Source of the DNA: Campylobacter ureolyticus
Lineage (GTDB): Bacteria > Campylobacterota > Campylobacteria > Campylobacterales > Campylobacteraceae
DNA: 64,000 nt
Assembly: GCF_013372225.1 (NCBI RefSeq)
Contig: NZ_CP053832.1
Coordinates: 496,001-560,000, forward strand
Direction of reading: 5' to 3'
Shown here: one piece after another, positions 26,910 through 37,900 of the stretch
Position numbering within the stretch: position 1 is the stretch's first letter
How the letters are laid out: each line of letters opens with the position of its first letter
Notes under the pieces: model-generated
What the model was told of the DNA's origin: nothing
The model's database searches: none
Seen by the model: the letters and a program-made list of their open reading frames with translations, nothing else
Translations under genes and position numbers: made by a program

Positions 26910-29244
26910 AGTTTTTAGTAGCACAAGGCGTATTAAATCTTACATAGCTTCTCTTGATGATGGTAAAATCCCAAAAACTCTTTCAACAAATGAGTTTTTT
27001 AAAAAATCTATTTTTGTAAAAGACAAATTTCAAATTTCAGATATAAATAGACTTCTTTGCATGCAAAGAGCTGTTAAAAATACAAAAAAACTTGAAAAAG
27101 AGCTAAAAATAAGCTCTTTAAATTTCTTACAAAATAGTGATTATCTTTTCTCGTTTTTTAAAGAACTTACCATTACAAAAACTTCAATAAATGATCTTAA
27201 AAATAGTGATATTTATGCTCAGTATGATGAGCATTTAGATATTTTAGAAGATTTGCTAAATAACTATAAAGCTGAATTAAACTATAAAAATGCCTATGAT
27301 GATATAACAGTTTGTGATGATTATGAGATAAATTTAGAATTTATAAAAAGCTTTAATAGTATTGAGATTTATGTAGATGGAGTTTTGAGTGATTTTGAGC
27401 TTGATATTATAGATAAAATCAAAAATTTAACCTCCATAAAACTTATTTTAGAAGATAATGAGCTTGTTAGTAAAAAAATAATTAAAAAATTTATTGAAGA
27501 AATTCCTGATGATTTCAGTGATAAAATTTGTGAATTAGATTTATCAAATTTAAAGCTTAATTTAATTGAAAAAAATACAAACAAACCAGATGAAATTCTT
27601 CATCGTGGTTTTTTGACAAAAAGCTTGGAGTGTTTTTATATCTTTGAAAAAATATCATACTTTGTAAATTTGGGAATTGATCCTAAAAACATAGTTGTTA
27701 TTTTGCCAGATGAAAGTTTTAGTGAGCTTTTAAAAAGTTATGATTTTAACAATATGCTAAATTTTGCAATGGGAAAGCCATTAAATAAAACTTTATTTGT
27801 TCAAATTTTAAAAACAATAATAGAAGCTATTTTAGAAGATGAAGAGCTTTGCTTAGAAGAAAACTATTTATCGCAAAAAGAATTTACAACAAAAAATCTT
27901 TTTTTAAACAAGCTAGAAATAGATAATGAGTTTTATAAAGACTTTAAGTTAAATTTTAATAAAAATATAAATTTTGAAAAATTTGAGTATTTTGTAAATA
28001 AAATTTTAAATTATTCAAAAGAGGAGATAAAAGATCAAATTTTTGAAATTTTGTTTGAAATAAAAATTTATATAGATCAAAGTTTGCCAACCTTAAAAGA
28101 TGCTTGTGAGATATTCTTGCTTTATTTAAATACAAAATCAATCGATCATGTTGGTGGTGGTGAAGTCAGTGTAATGGGTCTTTTAGAAAGTAGGGGACTT
28201 GAATTTAACGCAGTTATAATACCTGAGTTTAATAAAAACTTAGTTCCAAAAGCTTCAGTTAATGAGATGTTTTTAAACTCAAATATTAGAAAAAAAGCAG
28301 GACTTATAAGCTATGAAGATAGACTAAATTTGCAAAAATTTTACTACAAAAAACTTATTTTAAATGCTAAAAAAGTCGCTATTTGTTATCTTGAAAATGA
28401 TGATTTTAAACCCTCTGTTTTTTTAAAAGATTTTGAAAATTTTAATTTAAAAAAAGATGATTATTTTAGCGATGAAGAGTATTTAAGTATTTATAAAGAT
28501 TTATATAAAGATACAAATGAGCCAAATTTAAAAAGAAATTTTATTTTAGAGCACGATTTTTTTAAAGAGCCTCTTTCTTTTTCAAGACTTGATCTATTTT
28601 TAAGATGTCCAAAATGCTATGCTATAAAATATATTTATAATATAAAAGAAGAAAAAGGTGTAAATTTAGAACTTGATAATAAAGATAAAGGCACGCTAAT
28701 TCATAAAGTTTTGGAAGGGACCTATAAGGCAAATAAAACTTTTGATTATGAAGTTTTTAAATCAAATCTTTTAAAATATTCAAAAGATTTAAACATAAAT
28801 GAGCTTGAAAAAAATATAATTTTAAAAGAGTTTAAAGAATTTGCTAAAAAGATGGAAGATCATGAAAAAAGTGGTTGGAAATTTTTAGAAGGTGAAGAGG
28901 AAAAAATTACTGATTTTAACGGTATAAAAATAAAAGGTAGAATTGATAGAATCGATGTAAGTGATAATGGTGATAAATTAGTAATTGATTATAAGACTGG
29001 AAATGCCGATGCTAAATCTTTACAACTTCCTTTCTATGAAGCTCTTTTAGGCGGTGGAGATAATATAAAATCTTGCTTTTTTTCTACAAAAAATATGGAA
29101 TTTATAAATGGTGAAAAAACTCTTAGTGATTTGCAAACAGTTATTGATGAGCTAAAGCAAAAGTTTAAAAATCCTTTTGATTTTGGCAATAATGAAGGTT
29201 GTAAATATTGCGCTTATGATATACTTTGCGGATGTGAAAAATGA
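26893..29244 (+). CDS. addB: AddB subunit of the AddAB double-strand-break helicase-nuclease
   Basis: AddAB resects broken DNA ends to start recombination. The product (783 aa from ATG 26893) has a degenerate N-terminal helicase-like part beginning FSSTRRIKSYI and a C-terminal PD-(D/E)XK nuclease: KGRIDRIDV then KLVIDYKTG. Cysteines in RCPKCY near residue 560 and GCKYCAYDILC at the end would bind a 4Fe-4S cluster. An earlier in-frame start at 26848 lies inside the FixH gene and is less likely. It overlaps addA by 4 nt. Confidence 0.92.
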   Translation: MSQNLKVFSSTRRIKSYIASLDDGKIPKTLSTNEFFKKSIFVKDKFQISDINRLLCMQRAVKNTKKLEKELKISSLNFLQNSDYLFSFFKELTITKTSINDLKNSDIYAQYDEHLDILEDLLNNYKAELNYKNAYDDITVCDDYEINLEFIKSFNSIEIYVDGVLSDFELDIIDKIKNLTSIKLILEDNELVSKKIIKKFIEEIPDDFSDKICELDLSNLKLNLIEKNTNKPDEILHRGFLTKSLECFYIFEKISYFVNLGIDPKNIVVILPDESFSELLKSYDFNNMLNFAMGKPLNKTLFVQILKTIIEAILEDEELCLEENYLSQKEFTTKNLFLNKLEIDNEFYKDFKLNFNKNINFEKFEYFVNKILNYSKEEIKDQIFEILFEIKIYIDQSLPTLKDACEIFLLYLNTKSIDHVGGGEVSVMGLLESRGLEFNAVIIPEFNKNLVPKASVNEMFLNSNIRKKAGLISYEDRLNLQKFYYKKLILNAKKVAICYLENDDFKPSVFLKDFENFNLKKDDYFSDEEYLSIYKDLYKDTNEPNLKRNFILEHDFFKEPLSFSRLDLFLRCPKCYAIKYIYNIKEEKGVNLELDNKDKGTLIHKVLEGTYKANKTFDYEVFKSNLLKYSKDLNINELEKNIILKEFKEFAKKMEDHEKSGWKFLEGEEEKITDFNGIKIKGRIDRIDVSDNGDKLVIDYKTGNADAKSLQLPFYEALLGGGDNIKSCFFSTKNMEFINGEKTLSDLQTVIDELKQKFKNPFDFGNNEGCKYCAYDILCGCEK

Positions 29245-32171
29245 GTGATTTTAAAACATACGAAGCACTTAGTGCAAGCGCTGGAAGCGGAAAAACATTT
29301 GCTTTAAGTATAAGGTATTTAGTTTTGATTTTTAAAGGTGTTATGCCAAATAAAATTCTAGCCCTAACCTTTACAAGAAAAGCTGCAGCCGAGATGGAAA
29401 ATAGGATAATAGAGACATTTTTAGGCTTAAAAAAATATAGTCCAAATACTCCAAGCAAAGAGCGAAAATTTGAAGCTGAAAAAGAGGAGCTTTTAAATAT
29501 ATTAAATCTAAGCGAAGATGAGCTTATAAAAAAAAGAGATGATTTAAAAGAAAGACTTTTAAACTCAGATATTAAAATTTCAACATTTGATTCATTTTTT
29601 TCAACTATTTTAAAATCGTTTGCTCTAAATTTTGGTATAAATCCAAACTATGAGATAGAAAACAATGATGCTAGTTTAAGGCAGATTATAGATAAAGAGT
29701 TTATAAAAAAAATCGCAAAAAACCAAATTTTTCTTGATGAAATAAGTAGTTTTATAGTAAATACAAAAAGTAGTAGTTATGATTTTTTAAACTCATTAAA
29801 TGAACTTTCAAGTGAAATTGGAAAAGTAAAAATAGATGGATTAGATACAGCCAATGAAAATTTAGAAAATTTAAAGGAAAATATTAATAAAAAAATAGAT
29901 GATTTTAAACATATCAAATCGCAAATAAAAAAATATTGCGATGATATCATTAATAACGCTTCGCCAAAAGGTTCGACAAAAACAGCTCTAAAAGAACATA
30001 ACTCAACAATAAATCAAGCACAAAATTTAAAAAATCAAATAAATAAGCCTATTTATGAAGTTGTAAAAAATGACCTCATAAGAAGGGAAACTTTAAATTA
30101 TAGAACATATTCTAAAATTTATACTGAACATTTAGGTGTTCTTTGGGATGATCTTAGAAAAAGCTTAAAAGAGTTTTTAAATGAGCTTGAAAAATATAAA
30201 ATAACTGTATTTTTTAAAATTTTAAATCTTTATTTGCAAGTAAAAGATGATATAAATGTTAGATTAAACAAACTAAGTTTTAATGATTTAAGCACAAAAA
30301 TTTATGAGCTAATTAGCCAAAAAGATATTTTAAATATGATTTATTTTAGGCTTGATGCAAGGGTTGAGCATATTTTAATCGATGAGTTTCAAGATACAAA
30401 TGTTATGCAGTATCAAATACTTTTTCCTCTTATTGAAGAGATTGTTTCAGGGCTTGGGCAAAGTGGAATTGGAAGTTTTTTTTATGTTGGAGATATCAAA
30501 CAAAGTATTTATAGGTTTCGTGGTGGCAAAAAAGAACTTTTTGAAAAACTGATGAGTGATTTTAAACAAATAAAAAAATCAGAACTCGATAGAAATTATA
30601 GAAGTGAAAAAGCTTTAGTTAAATTTGTAAATAGTATTTTTAAAAAACCTTTTGATGAAGTTTTGGGCTATAAAGATCAAATTCCATCTAAAAGCTACAA
30701 TAAAGAAGAAAGAAAAAATATTAAAATTTTAAAACCTGAAAATTTTGATATTTTTGATGTGGAAAATGATGATTATGGGTATATAAAAGTTTTAAGCAGC
30801 GATGATGTCTTAGAAAGTGCAGTTAGTGAGGTTAAAAATCTACTTAATAAGGGAGTAAAAGAAGAAAATATCGCTATACTTTGCTGGAAAAATGACAACA
30901 TTGATACTTTAAAATCTCTTTTAAAGCAAGAAAAAATTGAAGCAAATGGTATAGGAAATCAAAATTTATTTTCTATTCCTAAAATAAGAGCTATTTTAGA
31001 ATATGCTAAGTTTTGTATAACAAATGAAGAAATTTATAAATTTAACACAGAAGAGCTTCTTGGTATAGAAGTTAAAAAACTAAACTTAAATTTACAAAAA
31101 TCAACTACCCAAAATATATTATATCTGCTTAAAAAACTAGGGATAAATGCAGATAATGCAAACATTTTACACTTTATAGAAGAGTCAAAAAACTATGAAA
31201 ACATTATAGAATTTGCCTTTAATAAAGATGAAAAAAATATTTCCTCTAGTGATAGCTTTGGTGTAAATTTGCTAACTGTTTTTAAATCAAAAGGTCTTCA
31301 GTTCAACCATGTTATTTTGTGTGATAAATTTCAAAAAGATAGAAATGATATATCAAATTTCATAAAAGAATATGATGTAGAAAACTCAAAATGGCAGATA
31401 AAATATAGGGTTAAAAATAGAGAATATTTAGATGAAGATTATAAAAATTTTATACAAAAATCAAAAAATCTCGACAAAGAAGAGGATTTAAACAAGCTTT
31501 ATGTTGCATTCACAAGAGCAAAAAATTCATTTATTTTAATAAAGTCAAATAATTCAAATAGTTATTTTGGAGATAACAAACTTTTAGATATAAAGGATTT
31601 TGAATTTGGTGAAGTAATGGACTACGAGCTAGATAAAAATAAAGATGCTAAAAAAGAGGAAAAGAGTATAAATTTAGTAAAAATAAAACCTCAAAAAGTA
31701 GTAGCTATAAAAAAAGAAACTATACCAAATATCCACTCTGTCAAATTTGGTTTGGCTTTTCACTACGCTCTTGAAATGAGTGATTTTAATATAAAAAATT
31801 TAGATATTGCACTAACAAAATCAAAAAATAAATTTGCAAAATATCTAAAAGAAAATGACTTTGAGGATATAAAAAATAGATTAAAAAAATTATTTTTAGA
31901 AAAAAACTTTATAAATATTGTAAAAGATGCTGAAATTTTAAAAGAACAGCCTTTTAAGACAAGAGGAGAAATAAAGCAAATTGATCTTTTAGCTATAAAA
32001 AACAGTGAAATTTATATAGTTGATTACAAGAGTGCAGTTGGCTTTGAAGAAGAAAATAAAATACAAGTTTTAGAGTATAAAGAAATTGTTTCAAATTTTT
32101 ATAAAAATAAAAATGTTAAAGCTTTTATATTTTATATCTTAAAAGATAAAATTTCACTCTTAGAAGTTTAA
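29241..32171 (+). CDS. addA: AddA UvrD-type helicase-nuclease
   Basis: The 976-residue protein carries SF1 helicase motifs in order: Walker A SASAGSGKTFALS near residue 12, ALTFTRKAAAEM, STFDSFF, Walker B ILIDEFQDTN near 383, GDIKQSIYRFRGG, TVFKSKGLQF near 680 and YVAFTRAKN near 760. A C-terminal nuclease follows (QIDLLAIKN, IYIVDYKSA). Together with AddB it is the RecBCD-like enzyme of Campylobacter. ATGA overlap with addB implies coupled translation. Confidence 0.95.
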   Translation: MSDFKTYEALSASAGSGKTFALSIRYLVLIFKGVMPNKILALTFTRKAAAEMENRIIETFLGLKKYSPNTPSKERKFEAEKEELLNILNLSEDELIKKRDDLKERLLNSDIKISTFDSFFSTILKSFALNFGINPNYEIENNDASLRQIIDKEFIKKIAKNQIFLDEISSFIVNTKSSSYDFLNSLNELSSEIGKVKIDGLDTANENLENLKENINKKIDDFKHIKSQIKKYCDDIINNASPKGSTKTALKEHNSTINQAQNLKNQINKPIYEVVKNDLIRRETLNYRTYSKIYTEHLGVLWDDLRKSLKEFLNELEKYKITVFFKILNLYLQVKDDINVRLNKLSFNDLSTKIYELISQKDILNMIYFRLDARVEHILIDEFQDTNVMQYQILFPLIEEIVSGLGQSGIGSFFYVGDIKQSIYRFRGGKKELFEKLMSDFKQIKKSELDRNYRSEKALVKFVNSIFKKPFDEVLGYKDQIPSKSYNKEERKNIKILKPENFDIFDVENDDYGYIKVLSSDDVLESAVSEVKNLLNKGVKEENIAILCWKNDNIDTLKSLLKQEKIEANGIGNQNLFSIPKIRAILEYAKFCITNEEIYKFNTEELLGIEVKKLNLNLQKSTTQNILYLLKKLGINADNANILHFIEESKNYENIIEFAFNKDEKNISSSDSFGVNLLTVFKSKGLQFNHVILCDKFQKDRNDISNFIKEYDVENSKWQIKYRVKNREYLDEDYKNFIQKSKNLDKEEDLNKLYVAFTRAKNSFILIKSNNSNSYFGDNKLLDIKDFEFGEVMDYELDKNKDAKKEEKSINLVKIKPQKVVAIKKETIPNIHSVKFGLAFHYALEMSDFNIKNLDIALTKSKNKFAKYLKENDFEDIKNRLKKLFLEKNFINIVKDAEILKEQPFKTRGEIKQIDLLAIKNSEIYIVDYKSAVGFEEENKIQVLEYKEIVSNFYKNKNVKAFIFYILKDKISLLEV

Positions 32172-32247
32172 ATTTTGCTTAAATTAAGCTATATTTAAGC
32201 ATATTTTAAATACAATCTCGTTTTATAAAATTTATGAAGGTAAAAAA

Positions 32248-32682
32248 ATGACAAAAATTACAAAACCTACTGAGGTTAAACGCGATTGGATTGTTATAGA
32301 TGCAACAGGTAAAAGATTTGGTAGAATGCTGACAGAAGTGGCTACCTTACTTAGAGGCAAACATAAGCCAAGTTACACTCCAAATGTTGATTGTGGTGAT
32401 TATGTGGTTATAATAAATGCTTCAAAAGCAGTTTATACAGGACTAAACAAGGGTGAAGATAAACTTTATCATAGGCATTCAGGATATTTTGGAAGCGTAA
32501 AAAGCGAAAAATTTGCAGAACTTTTAGAAAAAAATCCTGTTAAACTTTATAACTTAGCAGTTAGAGGAATGCTTCCAAAAACAAAACTTGGAAAAGAGAT
32601 GATAAAAAAACTTAAAGTTTATGAAGGAAGTGAGCATCCTCACACAGCACAAACAAATAAAGCAAATAAAGAAGGAAAATAA
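32248..32682 (+). CDS. rplM: 50S ribosomal protein L13
   Basis: A 144-residue L13 with [19 protein letters not shown], the GDYVVIINA core and the typical [15 protein letters not shown] segment. GAAGG precedes the ATG. It is followed 2 nt later by rpsI, the usual pair. Confidence 0.98.
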   Translation: MTKITKPTEVKRDWIVIDATGKRFGRMLTEVATLLRGKHKPSYTPNVDCGDYVVIINASKAVYTGLNKGEDKLYHRHSGYFGSVKSEKFAELLEKNPVKLYNLAVRGMLPKTKLGKEMIKKLKVYEGSEHPHTAQTNKANKEGK

Positions 32683-32684
32683 TT

Positions 32685-33074
32685 ATGGCAACAGTTTATG
32701 CAACAGGCAAAAGGAAAATGGCAGTAGCAAAAGTGTGGGTTAAACCAGGAAGTGGTAAAATAACTGTTAATGATATGGATTTAAATTCATGGCTTGGTGG
32801 ACTTGAAGCTACAAAACTTAAGGTTATTCAACCACTACTTATAACAAAACAAGAAAAATCAATGGATATAAGAGCTGTAGCAGCTGGCGGTGGTTATAAT
32901 GCACAAGCTGAAGCTGTAAGACATGGTATTTCAAAAGCTTTAGCAGATATGGATGGTGATTTTAGAGCAGTATTAAAACCTGCCGGACTTTTAACAAGAG
33001 ATAGTAGAGTTGTTGAAAGAAAGAAATTTGGTAGAAGAAAAGCTAGAAGAAGCCCACAATTTTCTAAGAGATAA
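32685..33074 (+). CDS. rpsI: 30S ribosomal protein S9
   Basis: A 129-residue S9 with [20 protein letters not shown] at the N-terminus and the conserved C-terminal tail ending [13 protein letters not shown] that reaches the P-site tRNA. Cotranscribed with rplM. Confidence 0.98.
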   Translation: MATVYATGKRKMAVAKVWVKPGSGKITVNDMDLNSWLGGLEATKLKVIQPLLITKQEKSMDIRAVAAGGGYNAQAEAVRHGISKALADMDGDFRAVLKPAGLLTRDSRVVERKKFGRRKARRSPQFSKR

Positions 33075-33107
33075 AAATTATTCTTTAAAAAGTATTTATA
33101 TTTTTTA

Positions 33108-33116
33108 TGTTATAAT
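33108..33116 (+). promoter_or_regulatory. extended -10 promoter for the cadF-like gene
   Basis: TGTTATAAT is a perfect TGnTATAAT element 33 nt before the ATG at 33149. The leader has GGAAGG as the ribosome-binding site. Confidence 0.65.
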
Positions 33117-33148
33117 TGTAAATATATTTTTGAAAGGAAGGAAAAAAT

Positions 33149-34141
33149 ATGAAAAAAATATTACTTGCAGTTAGTTTATGTGCATCAACTGCGCTTTTAG
33201 CAAATGATGCTGATTATCACTGGGAGCTTACTCCAACAGTTGGCGGAGTTTTACCTGAGGGAAATACAGGTCTTAAAAATTCATTCACATTTGGCGCAAG
33301 AATAGCTAAAAATCTAGGAAATGATGTTTGGTTAGATCAAATTGAGCTTGGATATGATAGAGTAAGCGATTTTAGAGTTAAAGGTGATGATTCTTATAAG
33401 CCCGATTTAAATAGTTATTTTTTAAACATCGTTAAAGATATTTATAGTTTTAATGACAATTTTAAACTATATGGCTTATTAGGTGGTGGATATATGGATT
33501 TTAGCGGTGGAAGCGATGCTGATACAGGCTTTGGTCAATATGGTTTAGGTCTAAAATATTATGTAACAGATAACTTTGCTACAAAATTAGAAGTAAGAGA
33601 TGCTATAACATTTGATCACGGTAATCATTTTATGTTCTATAACCTAGGCTTTGGTGTTGATTTTGGCAAGAGAGCAGAAAATGTTGCTCCTGTAGTTGTT
33701 GCTCCAATAGGCGATGAGGATGGCGATGGCGTTCCTGACAACATAGATAAATGTCCTGGCACTCCAGCAGGTGTTGTGGTTGATGAGTTTGGTTGCGAAA
33801 AAGTTATTAGATTAAATTTAGGTGTTCATTTTGCATTTGATAGTGCAAAAGTAAATGATGCAGCTAAAAAAGAGATTGACAAGGTAACTGATTATCTAAA
33901 TACTACTGATAATTACAAAGTATTGCTTGAAGGACATACCGATAGCACAGGTAATGCAAACTACAATCAAAAACTATCAGAAAGAAGAGCTAATAGTGTT
34001 AAAAACGTATTGGTTAACCAAGGCTTAGAGGCAGATAGAATTACTACTGTTGGTTATGGCGAAACTCAACCACTTGCTACAAATGCAACAAAAGAGGGTC
34101 GTGCGCAAAACAGAAGAGTTGATGCTAAATTTAGAAAATAA
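33149..34141 (+). CDS. cadF: CadF-type OmpA-family outer-membrane protein
   Basis: The 330-residue protein has a signal peptide (cleavage near ALLA), an eight-strand beta-barrel, a TSP3-like calcium motif DEDGDGVPDNIDKCPGTP near residue 190, and a C-terminal OmpA peptidoglycan-binding domain (EGHTDSTGN, SERRANSVKNVL, GRAQNRRV). Position between rpsI and the HAD gene matches C. jejuni cadF. The fibronectin-binding motif FRLS of C. jejuni CadF is not present; the aligned place reads YYVT (in GLKYYVTDNFATKLEVRD). So it is orthologous by place, but adhesin function is uncertain. Confidence 0.85.
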   Translation: MKKILLAVSLCASTALLANDADYHWELTPTVGGVLPEGNTGLKNSFTFGARIAKNLGNDVWLDQIELGYDRVSDFRVKGDDSYKPDLNSYFLNIVKDIYSFNDNFKLYGLLGGGYMDFSGGSDADTGFGQYGLGLKYYVTDNFATKLEVRDAITFDHGNHFMFYNLGFGVDFGKRAENVAPVVVAPIGDEDGDGVPDNIDKCPGTPAGVVVDEFGCEKVIRLNLGVHFAFDSAKVNDAAKKEIDKVTDYLNTTDNYKVLLEGHTDSTGNANYNQKLSERRANSVKNVLVNQGLEADRITTVGYGETQPLATNATKEGRAQNRRVDAKFRK

Positions 34142-34154
34142 TTTCTAAAAACCC

Positions 34155-34190
34155 AAAGAGTGCTTTTTATAGCGCTCTTTATTTTATTCT
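34155..34190 (+). terminator. intrinsic terminator of the cadF-like gene
   Basis: AAAGAGTGCT (34155-34164) pairs with AGCGCTCTTT (34171-34180), one G-T pair, followed by ATTTTATTCTT. The next gene starts at 34194, only 14 nt past the stem. Confidence 0.8.
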
Positions 34191-34193
34191 TAT

Positions 34194-34838
34194 ATGCAAA
34201 AAATTATATTATTTGATCTTGATGGGACACTTATTGATTCTACAAAATCCATATTAGATGGTTTTAAATATGCTTTTGATATTCATGCTAAATCTTATCC
34301 AGGTGATGATAAAGTTTTAAATTTGATTGGGCATCCACTTGAGTTTATGTTTGAAAATCTAGATGTTAACAAAGATATGGTTGATAATTTTGTTCTATCA
34401 TACAAAAAACATTACAAATCAACTTATTTAAACACTACCACATTACTTCCAGTTGCAAAAAAAGCTATTTTAGAAGCCAATAAATTTGCTATTTTAGGAG
34501 TTGTAACTACTAAAACTTCTTTGTATTCTAAAATTTTACTTGATGAGCTTGGTGTTGGAGAGTATTTTAAAGTCATTATTGGAAGAGATGATGTAACTTT
34601 TCCAAAACCAAATGCAGAGCCTATAAATAAGGCATTAAGTTTTATGGATCAAAACATATCAAAAAATAATATTTTTATGATTGGTGATACTATAATGGAT
34701 CTAGAAGCAGCCAAAAATGCTAATGTAAATGGCATAGGACTAACTTGTGGATATGGCAAATTTGATGATTTAAAAAACTATAGTACTAATATTTTCAAAA
34801 CTCCACTAAAGGCTGTTTTATATATAAAAAATTTATAA
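34194..34838 (+). CDS. gph: HAD-superfamily hydrolase, phosphoglycolate phosphatase-like
   Basis: The 214-residue protein opens with the HAD motif I ILFDLDGTLIDS, then motif II VVTTKT, a lysine in FPKPNAEP and motif IV GDTIMDLEAAKNA. It probably dephosphorylates a small metabolite such as 2-phosphoglycolate. The start must be near 34194 because motif I begins at residue 5, but there is no Shine-Dalgarno sequence and the cadF terminator ends just upstream. Position matches C. jejuni Cj1477c. Confidence 0.85.
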   Translation: MQKIILFDLDGTLIDSTKSILDGFKYAFDIHAKSYPGDDKVLNLIGHPLEFMFENLDVNKDMVDNFVLSYKKHYKSTYLNTTTLLPVAKKAILEANKFAILGVVTTKTSLYSKILLDELGVGEYFKVIIGRDDVTFPKPNAEPINKALSFMDQNISKNNIFMIGDTIMDLEAAKNANVNGIGLTCGYGKFDDLKNYSTNIFKTPLKAVLYIKNL

Positions 34839-34948
34839 CTCTAACTTTTTTAAAACTGCTTGTTTTTTTGTTCACCTTTTTTTTAACAATTTTAGATAAA
34901 ATATCATAATTATAATTAGTTGAAAAAACCAAAGGAGCAGATATAAAT

Positions 34949-37900
34949 ATGAATAATAAAATAACAAAAACAATGGATGGAAACGAAGCAGCGGCATACG
35001 CATCATACGCTTTTACTGAAGTTGCTGGAATTTATCCAATAACCCCAAGTTCTCCAATGGCTGATTACACAGATGTTTGGGCAAGTATGGGTAAAAAAAA
35101 TATTTTTGGAATGCCTGTTAAAGTTGTGGAAATGCAAAGTGAAGCTGGTGCTGCTGGCTCAGTTCATGGCTCACTTCAAGTAGGAGCTTTGACAACAACT
35201 TACACAGCATCACAAGGGCTTTTACTTAAGATCCCAAATATGTATAAAATAGCAGGACAACATCTTCCTTGTGTTATACATGTTGCAGCTAGATCTTTGG
35301 CAGCTCAAGCACTTTCTATATTTGGAGATCACCAAGATATTTATGCCTGTAGACAAACAGGTTTTGCAATGTTAGCAAGTGATAGTGTGCAAGAGGTTAT
35401 GGACTTAGCAGGAGTTGCACATCTTTCAGCTATTAAGGGTAAGGTTCCATTTTTGCATTTTTTTGATGGTTTTAGAACAAGCCATGAAATTCAAAAAGTT
35501 GAAGTTATTGATTATAGCGATTTTGAAAGACTTTTAGATAAAGATGCAGTAAAAGAATTTAGGGATAATGCTCTAAATCCTAACCATCCAAAAACAAGAG
35601 GAACTGCACAAAATGATGATATTTATTTTCAAACAAGAGAGCTATCAAACAGATTTTATGATGAACTTCCCGATATTGTGGCTAATTATTTAAAAGAAAT
35701 TTCAAAAATTACTGGAAGAGATTATAGACCATTTAATTACTACGGGGAGCATGATGCAACTCGTATTATCATAGCTATGGGTTCAGTTAATCAAGCATTA
35801 GAAGAAGTTGTTGATTATTTAAATAAAAAAGGTGAAAAAGTAGGCCTTATAAAAGTTCATCTTTATAGACCATTTAGTTTAAAATATCTTTTTGATGTTA
35901 TGCCAAAAAGTGTTCAAAAAATAGCAGTATTAGATCGCACAAAAGAGGCAGGTAGCATTGGCGAGCCACTTTATTTGGATGTTAAAGCAGCATTTTATGG
36001 CAAGGATAACTCACCATTAATAGTAGGTGGAAGATACGGGCTTAGTTCAAAAGATACTGATCCAGCACAACTTATAGCAGTATTTGATGAGTTAAAAAAA
36101 GATAATCCTAAAAATGGATTTACAATTGGAATTAACGATGATGTAACTCATACTTCTCTTAAAGTTGGAGAAAAAATATCGCTTGGAAATGATGATGACA
36201 TAGAGTGCTTGTTTTATGGGCTTGGGGCTGATGGAACAGTTGGGGCAAATAAAAACTCTATTAAGATAATTGGAGATAAAACTAATCTTTATGCACAGGC
36301 ATATTTTGCTTATGATAGTAAAAAATCAGGCGGATATACAAGAAGTCATTTAAGATTTGGTAAAAAGCCTATTAGATCAACATATCTTGTATCAAACCCA
36401 CACTTTGTTGCCTGTTCAGTTGCTTCATATTTGGAAATTTATGATGTTATTGATGGTATTAGAGAAAATGGAACTTTTCTTTTAAATTCAATTTGGGATG
36501 CCAAAGAAACAGTTGAAAAATTACCAAATAAAGTTAAAAAAATATTAGCTTTAAAAAATGTAAATTTCTTTATTATAAATGCTACAAAATTAGCTCACGA
36601 CATTGGTCTTGGAAATAGAACAAATACTATTATGCAATCAGCATTTTTTAAACTTGCAAATATCATACCTTTTGATGAAGCAAAAAACTATATGAAAGAG
36701 TATGCTAAAAAAACTTATGGTAAAAAAGGCGATAAAATAATTGAGATGAACTATAAGGCAATTGATGAAGGAGCAGATAAACTAATTCAAGTAAAAGTTG
36801 ATAAAGAATGGGTAAATTTAGAAGATGAGATAAAAAAAGAAGACTTTTATAAAGGAAGTGAATTTGTAGAAAACATTGTAAAACCAATGAATTCTGCAAG
36901 AGGTGATAATTTGCCAGTATCAGCTTTTTTGGGTTATGAGGATGGAAGTTTTGAAGCAGGAACTACAAAGTATGAAAAAAGAGGTGTTGGTGTAACTGTT
37001 CCAAAATGGATAAAAGAAAATTGTATTCAGTGCAATCAATGCGTCTATGTATGTCCACATGCTGTTATAAGGGCTTTTTTGCTTGATGAAGATGAAGAAG
37101 CTAAAGCAAATTTAAGTGATGATTTGCTTGAAGCAAAAGGCAAGGAATTAAAAGGATTAAAATACAAAATTCAAGTAAGCCCACTTGATTGTACTGGCTG
37201 TGAGCTATGTGCTCAAAACTGTCCAAGTAAAGAAAAATCTTTAGTAATGGTTCCTTTAGAAGAAGAGCTTAAAAAAGGAGAGCAAGAAAAAGCAGATTTT
37301 TTATTCGAAAATGTAAAATATAAAGATGATTTAATGAATAAACAAAGCGTTAAAGGTATTGGTTTTTCAAGACCTTATTTTGAATTTCATGGAGCATGTC
37401 CAGGATGTGGCGAAACGCCGTATATTACGCTTTTAACTAGACTTTATGGAGATCATTTGATAATTGCCAATGCAACTGGTTGTAGCTCTATATATGGTGG
37501 TTCAGCTCCTTCAACCCCATATACTAAAGATGAAACTGGAAAAGGTGTAGCATGGGCAAATTCGCTTTTTGAAGACAATGCTGAGTTTGGTATGGGCATG
37601 AAAGTAGCAAATGAAACTATTAGGCATAGAATTGAAAATATAATGCTTGATAATATTGATAAAGTCCCAAATAATTTAAAAGCTTTATATAATGATTGGA
37701 TTACAAATAAATTTGACTTTTTTAAATCAAATGAAATTTCAAAAACATTAGTTCCTATTTTAAAACAAAATCAAAATATTGAAAGTGTTAAAGAAATTTT
37801 AAATTTAAAAGACTATTTGCCAAATATTTCCCAATGGATTATCGGAGGTGATGGTTGGGCGTATGATATTGGTTTTGGTGGACTCGATCATGCGCTAGCA

